From Acinetobacter towneri DSM 14962 = CIP 107472 (GTDB taxonomy: Bacteria > Pseudomonadota > Gammaproteobacteria > Pseudomonadales > Moraxellaceae): a stretch of 39,961 bases of DNA. Position numbers and translations under genes: made by a program. The stretch lies in contig NZ_KB849695.1 of NCBI RefSeq assembly GCF_000368785.1, positions 167,965 through 207,925 of the forward strand, given 5' to 3'. Under the pieces are notes generated by a model. The model was given only the letters and a program-made list of their open reading frames with translations. It did not search any database and was not told the DNA's origin. Shown here one piece after another: positions 26,436 through 34,446 of the stretch. Each line of letters opens with the position of its first letter. Position 1 is the stretch's first letter.

Positions 26436-27638
26436 TTAGTAGGCACTGGCTTCGAACAGCAGATGTACATCACTGATCACGCCTTCGCGGAAGCCACCTT
26501 CGCAATAACACAGATAAAAATCCCACATACGGATAAAACGCTCATCAAAACCAAGTTGCAACACCTGATCACGTTGCTCCAGAAAACGCTGGCGCCAACA
26601 CTTCAAGGTTTGTGCATAGCTTTGACCAATATCTTCCAGATGTTTGAGACGAAGTTTTTGCTCAGAAGCCGTTTGCGTCATCACACTGATACATGGAATA
26701 AAACTACCGGGGAAAATATAACACTTAATATAATCCACCGTATTTAAAGCTTTAACATAGCGTGCATCTTCAATGGTAATCGCCTGTATCAAGGCTAGAC
26801 CATTCGGCTTAAGGAGCTCGCGGCATTTTTGGAAATAAGTTGGTAAATATTGCTCACCCACTGCTTCAATCATTTCAATCGACACAAGCTTGTCGTATTT
26901 GCCTTCTAGTAAACGGTAGTCCTGAAGCTGTACAGACACCCGATGAGACAGCCCTGCTTCAGCAACTCGGGCTACAGCCTCATCATATTGTGCCTGGGAA
27001 ATGGTAATGGTGGTCACCTTACAGCCATAATGCTGAGCCGCATAAATGGCAAAGCCTCCCCAGCCGCTGCCAATTTCAACCAAATGGTCCATCGGTTGCA
27101 ATTGAAGTTTTTGGCAGATCAGTTCTTTTTTATAATCTGAAGCTTGTTCCAAGCTCATACAAGGGTCTTTAAACACCGCACTGGAATACATCATGCTGGA
27201 ATCTAAGAACAATTTAAAAAAATCATTGCTCAAGTCATAATGCTCAGCAATATTCTGACGACTGCCATCAATCGAATTCTTGCGGGATTTATACCAAGCC
27301 TTGAGTACCAGCTGGCTAGCTTTTGCCACCACATTTTGATTCATCCGATCAAGCACATCACGATTACGCGCTAGAATACGAATTACATTGACCAGATCTT
27401 CACTGCTCCAGTAACCACGAATAAATCCTTCTGCTGCCCCCAGTACACCATTACGGAACAACAGTTCCATTAGACGGGTATCGTGCACCTGAATCACGGC
27501 CTGCAGATCACTGTTTTCGCCAACTGTTCCGCTCCAGATGCCTTTAAAAATCAGCTGACCATGCCGCAATTTCAGCAAATGCCGTAATACCACCGGCAGT
27601 TCGGTGTGCTCTCCCATTAACAGTGTTTTCATAGTCAT
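26436..27638 (-). CDS. cfa: Cyclopropane-fatty-acyl-phospholipid synthase family protein
   Basis: This 400-residue enzyme adds a methylene from SAM to the double bond of phospholipid acyl chains, or makes a branched methyl product in related enzymes. The SAM motif VEIGSGWGGFA is at 187-197. AEHYDLSNDFFKLFLD (131-146) and MMYSSAVF (149-156) are CFA-family substrate-site segments, and GSFIPCISVM follows in the C-terminal half. The N-terminal part (about 1-100) corresponds to the lipid-binding domain of CFA synthases. The ATG at 27638 overlaps the DUF1365 stop by 4 bases, with AAGGAAAG before it. Whether the final product is cyclopropane, methylated or furan fatty acid cannot be read from sequence. 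Confidence 0.88.
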   Translation of the reverse strand: MTMKTLLMGEHTELPVVLRHLLKLRHGQLIFKGIWSGTVGENSDLQAVIQVHDTRLMELLFRNGVLGAAEGFIRGYWSSEDLVNVIRILARNRDVLDRMNQNVVAKASQLVLKAWYKSRKNSIDGSRQNIAEHYDLSNDFFKLFLDSSMMYSSAVFKDPCMSLEQASDYKKELICQKLQLQPMDHLVEIGSGWGGFAIYAAQHYGCKVTTITISQAQYDEAVARVAEAGLSHRVSVQLQDYRLLEGKYDKLVSIEMIEAVGEQYLPTYFQKCRELLKPNGLALIQAITIEDARYVKALNTVDYIKCYIFPGSFIPCISVMTQTASEQKLRLKHLEDIGQSYAQTLKCWRQRFLEQRDQVLQLGFDERFIRMWDFYLCYCEGGFREGVISDVHLLFEASAY

Positions 27639-28426
27639 GTCTTTCCTTTTTCTTTTTTAGGATGGCGGTAAAACGGAATTTTCTTTTTCCATAAACGAAA
27701 GGCATGCAGATAAATTCCGCTGACCATCCTGAAGGGTTCAAGAACTTTCAGTACAGCATAGCGATGCTGCTGTGAAGGAACTGTGATGACCTGCAGGGAA
27801 AATTTCAGGGTGGCATCGAATTGCAGCACGGCCTGCTCAAACAGCTGCATATGAATCACATTTTGTTGTTCTGAAAAGCTAAAACGCCAACGATAATCTA
27901 GCTCCATCGGCATGAACGGCGACACATGAAAGTCCTTTTTAAAATCAAACTGGTGACTTTGGTACGGCGCATGTTGGTCTGCATTGTTTCGGCAGTCGTG
28001 AATGTAGACCTGTCTTTCATTCCACGGTGTATTGGTAATTTCACTCAGTACAAATACCAGTTGGTCGGTGGCATCAAAGACTAGATAAAACACTACAGAA
28101 TTAAAGCGAAAGCCGAGTGTTCGTGGCAAAGCCAACACCCGGATAGACGCGGCATGCGGTAACAGATAGTTTTCCTGCTTAATCAGCAGGCGTGCGACCT
28201 TCTGCCGAATCGAACCATATTCCATGGTCAGAAAATCCCGCTCATCCAGGGTCAGGAAATTCCAGTGCCTGGAAGACCATAGCCAGGATTTTTGGGTAAA
28301 GCTTGAGAGTTGATCCGGATCAAACCATAGATAAGTTAGCTGGGTCTCAAAAGTATGGGCTTTGGGCAGGTAACGGCGATGCCTAATTTCGGCAGGGGCA
28401 ATGGCCAGTGGATACATCTGCATCAT
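27635..28426 (-). CDS. DUF1365 family protein
   Basis: This 263-residue protein matches DUF1365, with the N-terminal HRRYLPKAHTFETQLTYLWFD (20 central residues typical), FNSVVFYLVFD near residue 107 and the KDFHVSPFMPMELDYRWRF segment near residue 175. The family is nearly always found beside an FAD-dependent amine-oxidase-like gene and a CFA-type gene, as here. No catalytic role is established. Three closely spaced ATG codons lie at the start; the first, at 28426, follows GGAGCAC. It is six bases after the FAD oxidoreductase gene and overlaps the next gene by 4 bases. Confidence 0.87.
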   Translation of the reverse strand: MMQMYPLAIAPAEIRHRRYLPKAHTFETQLTYLWFDPDQLSSFTQKSWLWSSRHWNFLTLDERDFLTMEYGSIRQKVARLLIKQENYLLPHAASIRVLALPRTLGFRFNSVVFYLVFDATDQLVFVLSEITNTPWNERQVYIHDCRNNADQHAPYQSHQFDFKKDFHVSPFMPMELDYRWRFSFSEQQNVIHMQLFEQAVLQFDATLKFSLQVITVPSQQHRYAVLKVLEPFRMVSGIYLHAFRLWKKKIPFYRHPKKEKGKT

Positions 28427-28432
28427 GTGCTC

Positions 28433-29716
28433 CTAGGCGGCCTGTTCGGCCTGTTTCAATAGCTGATCGACTACCCATAATGCGCTACGCGCCCCATCCT
28501 CATGAAAGCCCCAGCCCCAGTAAGCGCCACAATATGAGGTGCGGTTTTGGCCGTTGACCTCGGCCCAGCGTTGCTGTGCTTCAATCGCCGGGGCATCAAA
28601 CACCGGATGACGGTAATGTCGTTCTACCCAGACTTTTTTTGGATTCAGGGCAAAATTAGGATTCAGGGTGGCAAAGACCTGGGTTTTGCAGTTCAGGTTC
28701 TGCAACTGGTTCATCCAGTAGCTAAAGCCATAATGTGTGCCACTGTGCTGGAATGGCGTCTGTTCAGTGACCTGAGTCGGCGTGACGTGTACATGCCAGC
28801 TGGCCCACTGGCGACGGGATTTGGGCATGATAGAGGTATCGGAATGTACCACCATGCGGTTATCCTGATAGCGGAACTTGCCTAGCACGTCCAGCTCCTG
28901 CGCGGTTGGGTCTTTCAGCAGTTTTAGGCTGTCATCGGCGTGGCTGGCGAAAATCACCCAGTCAAAACGCTCGCTGCCCTGTTGGGTTTCAATCAGCACA
29001 TCATTGGCAGTGCGAGACACCTGATGCACAGCAGTTTTACGAAGCGTGATATTGCACTGGGCCTGAATGGCACGAACGTAGCGAGCTGATCCACCCTTGA
29101 CCGTCAGCCATAAAGGACGGTCTTTGAGCTGCAACATGCGATGATGCTGGAAAAAGCTCACCACAAACTTATACGGAATCTGTCCGGCCTGTTCCACCGG
29201 GCAGGACCACAGCGCCCCGCACATCGGATAGAGATGTTCCTGACGGAAGGCTTCGGAATAGCCATGCCGATCCAGATACTCATCTATACTGAGCTGTGCA
29301 TCGACATGCTCGACATCCAGATCTTTATTGGCGGCATAGAAGCGGAACAGATCCGACAACATCGCGCGAAAATCTGCATTAAAAAAGTTTTGAGGTCGGA
29401 ACAATAACGAGAATTTTTTTGAAGGATTGTACTGTAAGCCAGTGACCTGATTATTCACCGAAAAGCCCATGTCACTGCTTTGCGATTGAATGCCAAGTTC
29501 TTTTAGCATGGCGCAGAACAGCGGATAGTTATGCTCATTAAAGACAATAAAGCCACTGTCCACCGCAACCTGTTCACCATCGATATTCAGCTGATGGGTA
29601 TCGGTATGACCACCAAAGTAGTTATTCTTTTCAAAGACTGTGACTTCATGCGCTTTGCTGAGTTTCCAGGCAGCATACAGACCGGAAATACCTGAACCAA
29701 TAATTGCAATTTTCAT
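28433..29716 (-). CDS. FAD-dependent amine-oxidase-like oxidoreductase
   Basis: This 427-residue protein starts with a dinucleotide-binding motif GSGISG (residues 7-12), an FAD ribose Glu in VTVFEKNNYFGGHTDTH and the usual C-terminal FAD segment GWGFHEDGARSALWVVDQL. It belongs to the flavin amine oxidase/NAD(P)-binding group that accompanies DUF1365 and CFA genes. A role in oxidising or desaturating modified acyl chains is plausible from work on furan fatty acid pathways in Rhodobacter, but assignment here is inference. The gene overlaps the desaturase stop by 4 bases (ATGA) and is followed by DUF1365 after six bases. Base composition is richer in G+C than in the ribA-trp block. Confidence 0.87.
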   Translation of the reverse strand: MKIAIIGSGISGLYAAWKLSKAHEVTVFEKNNYFGGHTDTHQLNIDGEQVAVDSGFIVFNEHNYPLFCAMLKELGIQSQSSDMGFSVNNQVTGLQYNPSKKFSLLFRPQNFFNADFRAMLSDLFRFYAANKDLDVEHVDAQLSIDEYLDRHGYSEAFRQEHLYPMCGALWSCPVEQAGQIPYKFVVSFFQHHRMLQLKDRPLWLTVKGGSARYVRAIQAQCNITLRKTAVHQVSRTANDVLIETQQGSERFDWVIFASHADDSLKLLKDPTAQELDVLGKFRYQDNRMVVHSDTSIMPKSRRQWASWHVHVTPTQVTEQTPFQHSGTHYGFSYWMNQLQNLNCKTQVFATLNPNFALNPKKVWVERHYRHPVFDAPAIEAQQRWAEVNGQNRTSYCGAYWGWGFHEDGARSALWVVDQLLKQAEQAA

Positions 29717-30699
29717 GGTGATTCCTTTGAATGAATAGTCGGAGTGCCGGTCTTGGCAGCTTTTTTCTGTTTTCGAGCCCGGGCAATTTTACTGACGTCA
29801 TAGACACGTGCCGGAATAGGCTTGAGTCCCCAGACCAGCCCGAACAAAGACATGAGTTTCAGCAGGTAATAGGTCACATCAATCTGCCACCAGTAAAAAC
29901 CCTGCCGGGTACTGCCGGCATAATAATGGTGATTGTTGTGCCAGCCTTCGCCCAAGGTAATGATGGACAAAAATAAATTGTTGCGGCTGTGATCGTCCGT
30001 ATCAAAGTCACGGCTGCCGTAATGATGCGCCAGTGAGTTAATACACAAAGTGGCATGGATCAGTAACACGGTAGACACGACAAAGCCCCACACTAGCAAT
30101 TGCAGGCCTGATGTACCAAGTTGCGGCCAGGTGATGGCCACCCACTCCCCGAGTGCATAAATTCCTCCCGCGGTCAGCAGCACCACAATTAAACTGAAGC
30201 GGTCCAGCCAGATCAGTTCCGGATATTTCAGCCAGTCCTTGATCACTTCTTTACGCGTGGCAAAATTATATTCATTTAAAAACCAGCCGACATGGCTGTA
30301 CCAAAAACCATGTGTTGAGGAGTGTGGATCTTCTAGTGTATCGGTATAGCGGTGGTGATAACGGTGATGGGCCGCCCACCATAGCGGACCACGCTGTGCA
30401 CTCATAGTTCCAATTAACACAAACAGGAATTGCACCGGACGCGAAGTCTGAAAAGTTTTATGTGACAGATAGCGATGAAAAAAGGCCGTAATGGAAAACA
30501 TGCGGATTAGGTAGAATGCGAGCATGAAACCCAGTGCAAACCACGATACCCCCACCCAGAATACTGCCAGACAGGCCAGATGCAGTAGAATAAAGGGTAA
30601 AATTCTGAACCACTGAATTTTACTATTTTCAGCGGTCAGCGTTTCAGGCGATGTGTGTATGGACCAGCTGTCTATCCATCGCATCAGGCTTTTCAACAT
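29713..30699 (-). CDS. Membrane fatty acid (acyl-CoA/phospholipid) desaturase
   Basis: This 328-residue integral membrane diiron desaturase inserts a double bond into acyl chains using O2. The three His boxes are complete: HRYLSH (75-80), HRYHH (112-116) and HNNHH (254-258), preceded by GEGW as in delta-9 desaturases. NSLAHHYGSRDFDTDDHSRN (221-240) is the conserved fourth His/Asn region. Hydrophobic segments flank the boxes. It is the first gene of the minus-strand lipid operon, with TTCAC-type repeats 62 bases upstream. It would supply the unsaturated chains that the CFA-like enzymes modify; this order is inferred. Confidence 0.92.
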   Translation of the reverse strand: MLKSLMRWIDSWSIHTSPETLTAENSKIQWFRILPFILLHLACLAVFWVGVSWFALGFMLAFYLIRMFSITAFFHRYLSHKTFQTSRPVQFLFVLIGTMSAQRGPLWWAAHHRYHHRYTDTLEDPHSSTHGFWYSHVGWFLNEYNFATRKEVIKDWLKYPELIWLDRFSLIVVLLTAGGIYALGEWVAITWPQLGTSGLQLLVWGFVVSTVLLIHATLCINSLAHHYGSRDFDTDDHSRNNLFLSIITLGEGWHNNHHYYAGSTRQGFYWWQIDVTYYLLKLMSLFGLVWGLKPIPARVYDVSKIARARKQKKAAKTGTPTIHSKESP

Positions 30700-30760
30700 G
30701 GACTCATCCTACTTTTAAGCGGTTGTCTTTATTCTATTTGATGAGTCTAATCAGTCAGAT

Positions 30761-30781
30761 ATGAATTTTATGTGAAGTGAA
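30761..30781 (-). promoter_or_regulatory. TTCAC repeats before the desaturase operon
   Basis: On the minus strand, TTCAC (30776 to 30772) is followed 11 bases later by TTCAT (30765 to 30761). A further TTCAC abuts it upstream (30781 to 30777). This is the same pattern as at 21399 and 31430 with one mismatch, 62 bases before the desaturase start. It is the candidate response regulator site for the desaturase-to-kinase operon. Confidence 0.5.
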
Positions 30782-30783
30782 AT

Positions 30784-30821
30784 AAAAAAAGCCGAACTGT
30801 AGAGAGACTAATGAGTTCGGC
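30784..30821 (-). terminator. Intrinsic terminator after the lipocalin gene
   Basis: GCCGAACT (30791-30798) and AGTTCGGC (30814-30821) form a perfect 8-bp stem. On the minus strand it is followed by seven T residues. It lies 15 bases after the lipocalin stop codon and isolates that gene from the desaturase operon. Confidence 0.85.
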
Positions 30822-30835
30822 AAAAGGGTAACAGA

Positions 30836-31384
30836 TTAATGCGGCAATTTGATCAGTTTTGTGATGTCATAACCATAATATTTTGCTGTATCCAGATAGG
30901 ACTCATAGGTGGCTTCATCCAGTTGCGGTTCGCGCGATAAAATCCACAGGTATTTGGTACTCGGTCCACCGACCAGCGCCACTTTATATTCTGGATCCAC
31001 GCGTAATACCCAGTAATGCCCTTTGGTAAACGGAATCCATCTTAAACCTGGCGGCAAAAAGCTGACCTTCAGTTTGCTGTTGCCCTGATTTTGCGGATAG
31101 GCTACCCCTTCAGAGCTGATCATTTCACCATTTTCAATCCGGCAGCTATTTAAGACGGCCATGGTCTGATCGGCATTGACAGTGTATTGTGCCGAGATAT
31201 CCGAGACACATTTACGCTGAAAATACATCGGTAAATGCGCAATTTCATACCATTTACCCGCATACTGCCGGATATCCACCTGATCGACTGCCTGAGGGGC
31301 AACCGTTTCAGCTCGGGCAGTAAAGCTTAAGCTGATGATGGCCAGCGCTGTAACTGCGAAAACCGACTTGAATAGCATCTTCAT
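30836..31384 (-). CDS. blc: Bacterial lipocalin (Blc-like)
   Basis: This 182-residue secreted lipocalin has a Sec signal peptide with cleavage after ARA (about residue 25); there is no lipobox, unlike E. coli Blc, so it should be soluble in the periplasm. The lipocalin GxW motif is YAGKWYEIAHLP (41-52). The later SKLKVSFLPPGLRWIPFTKGHYWVL and YLWILSREPQLD segments match the Blc group, which binds phospholipids or lysophospholipids during membrane stress. It is flanked by an intrinsic terminator downstream and a TTCAC-N6-TTCAC repeat 46 bases upstream, placing it in the same presumed regulon as the lipid operon. Confidence 0.9.
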   Translation of the reverse strand: MKMLFKSVFAVTALAIISLSFTARAETVAPQAVDQVDIRQYAGKWYEIAHLPMYFQRKCVSDISAQYTVNADQTMAVLNSCRIENGEMISSEGVAYPQNQGNSKLKVSFLPPGLRWIPFTKGHYWVLRVDPEYKVALVGGPSTKYLWILSREPQLDEATYESYLDTAKYYGYDITKLIKLPH

Positions 31385-31429
31385 TTTTAAGCCTTGTTTG
31401 ATTTCAGGATTAGCATAACCCAGCTGGAT

Positions 31430-31445
31430 GTGAACAAAGCGTGAA
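31430..31445 (-). promoter_or_regulatory. Direct repeat TTCAC-N6-TTCAC before the lipocalin gene
   Basis: On the minus strand, TTCAC (31445 to 31441), spacer GCTTTG and TTCAC (31434 to 31430) lie 46 bases before the lipocalin start. The site matches the repeat at 21399-21414 in both half-sites and in the TG before the second half-site. Confidence 0.6.
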
Positions 31446-31611
31446 GATTAGATGCTGCGATTCAGTTTTTGTTGAGATGCCATTCGTTTATCCGCTAAAA
31501 AATAATTAAGTCTTCAACATTAGAAAATTCAGGTTCTCGGGAATTACACCGATCGAAAATAAACCTCCTGATTCTTTTCTTAATTTAAGCAGTCAAACCA
31601 GACTAGTTAAT

Positions 31612-32385
31612 TCAAAGCCATTCTTTGCTGTCATCGGCAACAGGTGTGCCATGCATCACATGCTGAATCATGGCATAGGCGATACTGCCCTTGAACGGAA
31701 TCTCGGGTAACTGATCAAACTTAAAAAACTGCGCATCGCTGAGTTCATTTTCCTGAATCTGAATCTCGCCTGCATGATATTCTGCCCTGAAGGCCATCAT
31801 CAAATTGCTGGGAAACGGCCACGGCTGACTGGCTAGATATTGAATATTTTTGATTTGTAGTCCCACTTCTTCCATAGTCTCACGGCGTACCGCCTCCTCC
31901 AGGGTTTCGCCCACTTCGACAAATCCGGCAATCAGGCTGTACATCTGGGTTTTGTTACGAGCATTTTTTGCCAGCAGAATTTCATCTGTACCTCGGGTAA
32001 TGATAGTGATCACACAAGGATTCACACGCGGATACTGGTTATAACCACAGGATGGGCAGACCATAGCATAGTGACTGACGTGCTGCTGGGTCGGGTGGCC
32101 ACATTTACTGCAAAAGCGGTGATTACGGCGCCACTCTAGCAACTGCACAGCACGACTGGCTTGTTCAAACTGTGGTCTGCTCCAGACCTGCACCAATTGC
32201 CGGATCGGGACTAGTTGATAGCCTTCAGGTACTAATTCATTTTCTTTTAGATCCCGTGCAATGACCTGGCCATTTTCCGACAGATCCAAGTCGTGCTGCA
32301 GTCTTGCGACCTGCGGCAACTGAAAATGCTCATCCACCATTAATTGCTGCTGTCTAAAAATATACGCTTTTGAATGCATGCTCAT
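31612..32385 (-). CDS. nudC: NADH pyrophosphatase / RNA decapping Nudix hydrolase
   Basis: This 257-residue Nudix enzyme hydrolyses NADH to NMNH and AMP and can remove NAD caps from RNA. The zinc ribbon CSKCG...CPSCG gives Cys92, 95, 110 and 113; the Nudix box GFVEVGETLEEAVRRETMEE is at about 154-173 and the NudC-specific SQPWPFPSN follows at 186-194. The length equals E. coli NudC when ATG 32385 is used; a GTG at 32394 would add three residues. An intrinsic-terminator-like hairpin lies 15-45 bases before the start on the same strand, so transcription into the gene may be attenuated. It lies between the lipocalin and photolyase genes but has no TTCAC repeat of its own. Confidence 0.93.
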   Translation of the reverse strand: MSMHSKAYIFRQQQLMVDEHFQLPQVARLQHDLDLSENGQVIARDLKENELVPEGYQLVPIRQLVQVWSRPQFEQASRAVQLLEWRRNHRFCSKCGHPTQQHVSHYAMVCPSCGYNQYPRVNPCVITIITRGTDEILLAKNARNKTQMYSLIAGFVEVGETLEEAVRRETMEEVGLQIKNIQYLASQPWPFPSNLMMAFRAEYHAGEIQIQENELSDAQFFKFDQLPEIPFKGSIAYAMIQHVMHGTPVADDSKEWL

Positions 32386-32399
32386 GACATCCACTGATT

Positions 32400-32430
32400 A
32401 AAAAAATCCCATACATGGGGGTGTATGGGA
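32400..32430 (-). terminator. Intrinsic terminator directly upstream of nudC
   Basis: On the minus strand, TCCCATACA, a six-base loop and TGTATGGGA form a perfect 9-bp stem followed by seven T residues. The T run ends only about 15 bases before the nudC start codon. It is oriented toward nudC, so it either ends a separate small transcript or attenuates nudC. Confidence 0.8.
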
Positions 32431-32494
32431 CAAAACTAAGGAAACTTACGTAGAGGAACTTCTCTTTAGATACTAAGCGCACGCTGCCTGAATT
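32400..32494 (-). ncRNA. Candidate small RNA or attenuated leader upstream of nudC
   Basis: On the minus strand a TATTAT box (32506 to 32501) is followed by about 95 bases containing a small AGAG/CTCT hairpin and ending in the strong terminator at 32400-32430. No open reading frame is obvious. The -35 box is weak. It could be a free small RNA or a regulated leader for nudC; I do not recognise a known RNA family. Confidence 0.4.
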
Positions 32495-32766
32495 ACAACC
32501 ATAATAATTTGTATCTTTTTGATTAAAATCACATAATTTTCACAACAATTATGTATTCAGGAATAATGCGAAGCGAGTTTCATCAACTGGCTGTAGCATT
32601 ATAGAGATGAACACTCTGTTATTGTAGCAATCATAATTCCTGTGCAATGTTAGCAGATCATCTGGTCGGGCGGAATTGACTGAACATGCGGACTGATCTG
32701 TATTTCACAAAAAATTGAACTGGCTGGCTTTACACTAGACTATCTTTGATCGGGTCTGGAAAGGCT

Positions 32767-34290
32767 ATGCGTTTCGGTTTAATTTTAGGTGACCAGCTTC
32801 ATCATCAGCTCGCTACGCTTAAAGCGCTGGACCGTACCCGGGATGTGATCCTGATGGCCGAAGTGGTTGAGGAAGCGACTTATGTCGCCCATCATCCGCA
32901 GAAAATTGCCCTGATTTTTAGCGTGATGCGGCATTTTGCCAAAGAGCTCAAAGCGAAAGGCTGGCGTGTACGTTACCATGCCTTTCAGTCCGGCAGTCCG
33001 ATTCGTAGCCTGCTGGATTTCGTACAGGCACAGCAACTGCTCTTCCCCGTCACAGAATTGGTAATGACCCGATGCGGGGAATACCGCCTGCAGCAGCAGA
33101 TTGAACAGCACTGGAGCCAGCAGCTGCAACTGCCAGTACAATGTCTGGATGACGATCGTTTTTTCTGTAGCCCGGAACAGTTCCGGCACTGGGCCAGCCG
33201 TTACCAGACGTTGCGCATGGAATATTTTTACCGGGAAATGCGTAAACAGACCGGTTATTTGATGCAGAGACAGCAGCCACTTGGACAACAGTGGAACTAT
33301 GACAGCGCCAATCGCAAGGCATGGTCAGGCACTCCACCATTGCCTCCAACACTTCATTTTGAACGCGATCAGATTGATCTGGATGTACTGGAACTGGTTG
33401 AGCGCGAGTTTCCGCTTCACGCTGGCAGCCTTGACAACTTCCGCTGGGCCACCACACGTAGCAATGCTCTGCTTGCACTGGAGCATTTCACTACCCACAG
33501 TTTGCCGCATTTTGGAGATTATCAGGATGCCATGGTTCAGGGTGCAGACATGCTGTTTCACAGCCTGCTCTCGCCTTATCTAAATTGTGGTCTGTTACTG
33601 CCCAAAGAAGTCTGTGATGCGGCAGAAGCTGCCTACTATGACGGTCATGCACCACTGAATGCAGTGGAAGGTTTTATCAGGCAGATCCTCGGCTGGCGCG
33701 AATATGTCCGCGGAATTTACTGGCTGTACATGCCGGAGTATGCCAGCCGCAATGCGCTACAGTACTCAACACCGTTGCCACAATTTTACTGGACTGGCCG
33801 CACTCAGATGAACTGCATGGCTGAGTGTTTCCGTAATACTTTTCAGCATGCGTATGCACATCATATTCAGCGTTTGATGGTGACTGGAAATTTTGCCTTA
33901 TTAACTGGTGTAGACCCGCAGCAGATCAGCGAGTGGTATCTGGCAGTCTATGCCGATGCCTATGCATGGGTAGAACTACCGAACACCTTGGGCATGGTAA
34001 TGCATGCCGATGGCGGGTTGATGGCCAGCAAACCCTATGCCGCTTCAGGCAATTATATCCATAAGATGTCGGATTACTGCAAGCACTGTAGCTACAATGT
34101 CAAAACCCGTACCGAACCGGACAGCTGTCCTTTCAACAGCCTGTACTGGTATTTCATGATTAGGAATGAGGAGATATTCCGTACTCATCCACGTATGGGA
34201 ATGATCTATCGACAGCTAGATAAACTTAAAGATCGGCAGAAAATTATCAGTCATGCCCAGCAACTTCTTAGCCAGATCAATGAGTTATAA
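32767..34290 (+). CDS. phrB: Iron-sulfur (6-4) photolyase, PhrB/FeS-BCP type
   Basis: This 507-residue flavoprotein belongs to the prokaryotic iron-sulfur photolyase/cryptochrome group, which repairs UV (6-4) photoproducts using light. The four [4Fe-4S] ligands are Cys350 (TQMNCMAE), Cys438 and Cys441 (DYCKHCSY) and Cys454 (PDSCPFN), the same numbers as known for Agrobacterium PhrB. The His pair 365-366 (YAHHIQRL) also matches the PhrB active site. The N-terminal domain RFGLILGDQLHHQL is the DPRP-type antenna domain. The start is ATG 32767 after TGGAAAGG, rather than ATG 32746. A DUF2256 gene follows after three bases. The clustering with membrane-lipid genes suggests a light- or oxidative-damage theme. 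Confidence 0.92.
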   Translation: MRFGLILGDQLHHQLATLKALDRTRDVILMAEVVEEATYVAHHPQKIALIFSVMRHFAKELKAKGWRVRYHAFQSGSPIRSLLDFVQAQQLLFPVTELVMTRCGEYRLQQQIEQHWSQQLQLPVQCLDDDRFFCSPEQFRHWASRYQTLRMEYFYREMRKQTGYLMQRQQPLGQQWNYDSANRKAWSGTPPLPPTLHFERDQIDLDVLELVEREFPLHAGSLDNFRWATTRSNALLALEHFTTHSLPHFGDYQDAMVQGADMLFHSLLSPYLNCGLLLPKEVCDAAEAAYYDGHAPLNAVEGFIRQILGWREYVRGIYWLYMPEYASRNALQYSTPLPQFYWTGRTQMNCMAECFRNTFQHAYAHHIQRLMVTGNFALLTGVDPQQISEWYLAVYADAYAWVELPNTLGMVMHADGGLMASKPYAASGNYIHKMSDYCKHCSYNVKTRTEPDSCPFNSLYWYFMIRNEEIFRTHPRMGMIYRQLDKLKDRQKIISHAQQLLSQINEL

Positions 34291-34293
34291 ACC

Positions 34294-34446
34294 ATGAAAA
34301 AACAGTATCTCCCTGAAAAAATCTGTATCCACTGTTTGCGCCCTTTTACTTGGCGCAAGAAATGGCAACGCTGCTGGGATGAAGTCAGATACTGTTCTGA
34401 ACGATGTAAACGTGAGTCCAGACAGCTTTCAAAATCAAACGCTTAG
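34294..34446 (+). CDS. DUF2256 small zinc-ribbon-like protein
   Basis: This 50-residue protein contains the family pattern [14 protein letters not shown] followed by [12 protein letters not shown], giving four Cys (residues 11, 14, 34 and 38) in a CxxC...CxxxC arrangement that could bind zinc. RPFTWRKKW and VRYCSERC are diagnostic for DUF2256, a family of unknown function regularly found beside photolyase/cryptochrome genes. The ATG lies three bases after the photolyase stop, so it is co-translated. Its end overlaps the stop of the opposite-strand DUF2805 gene by 4 bases. It is short and easily missed by gene callers. Confidence 0.85.
   Translation: MKKQYLPEKICIHCLRPFTWRKKWQRCWDEVRYCSERCKRESRQLSKSNA

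Larger units (their letters stand above)
32395..32766. other. Divergent nudC / photolyase spacer
   Basis: This 372-bp spacer holds the nudC-side hairpin and candidate small RNA (32400-32494) and the photolyase promoter region. There is a weak half-match to the TTCAC repeat (TTCAC at 32704-32708, TTGAA 11 bases later). I see no other gene. Confidence 0.55.

Noticed and set aside
32785..33583. Several 78-167-residue frames on both strands inside the photolyase gene
   Set aside because: They are shadows of a well-supported photolyase coding frame with intact Cys and His motifs; none has its own start signals.
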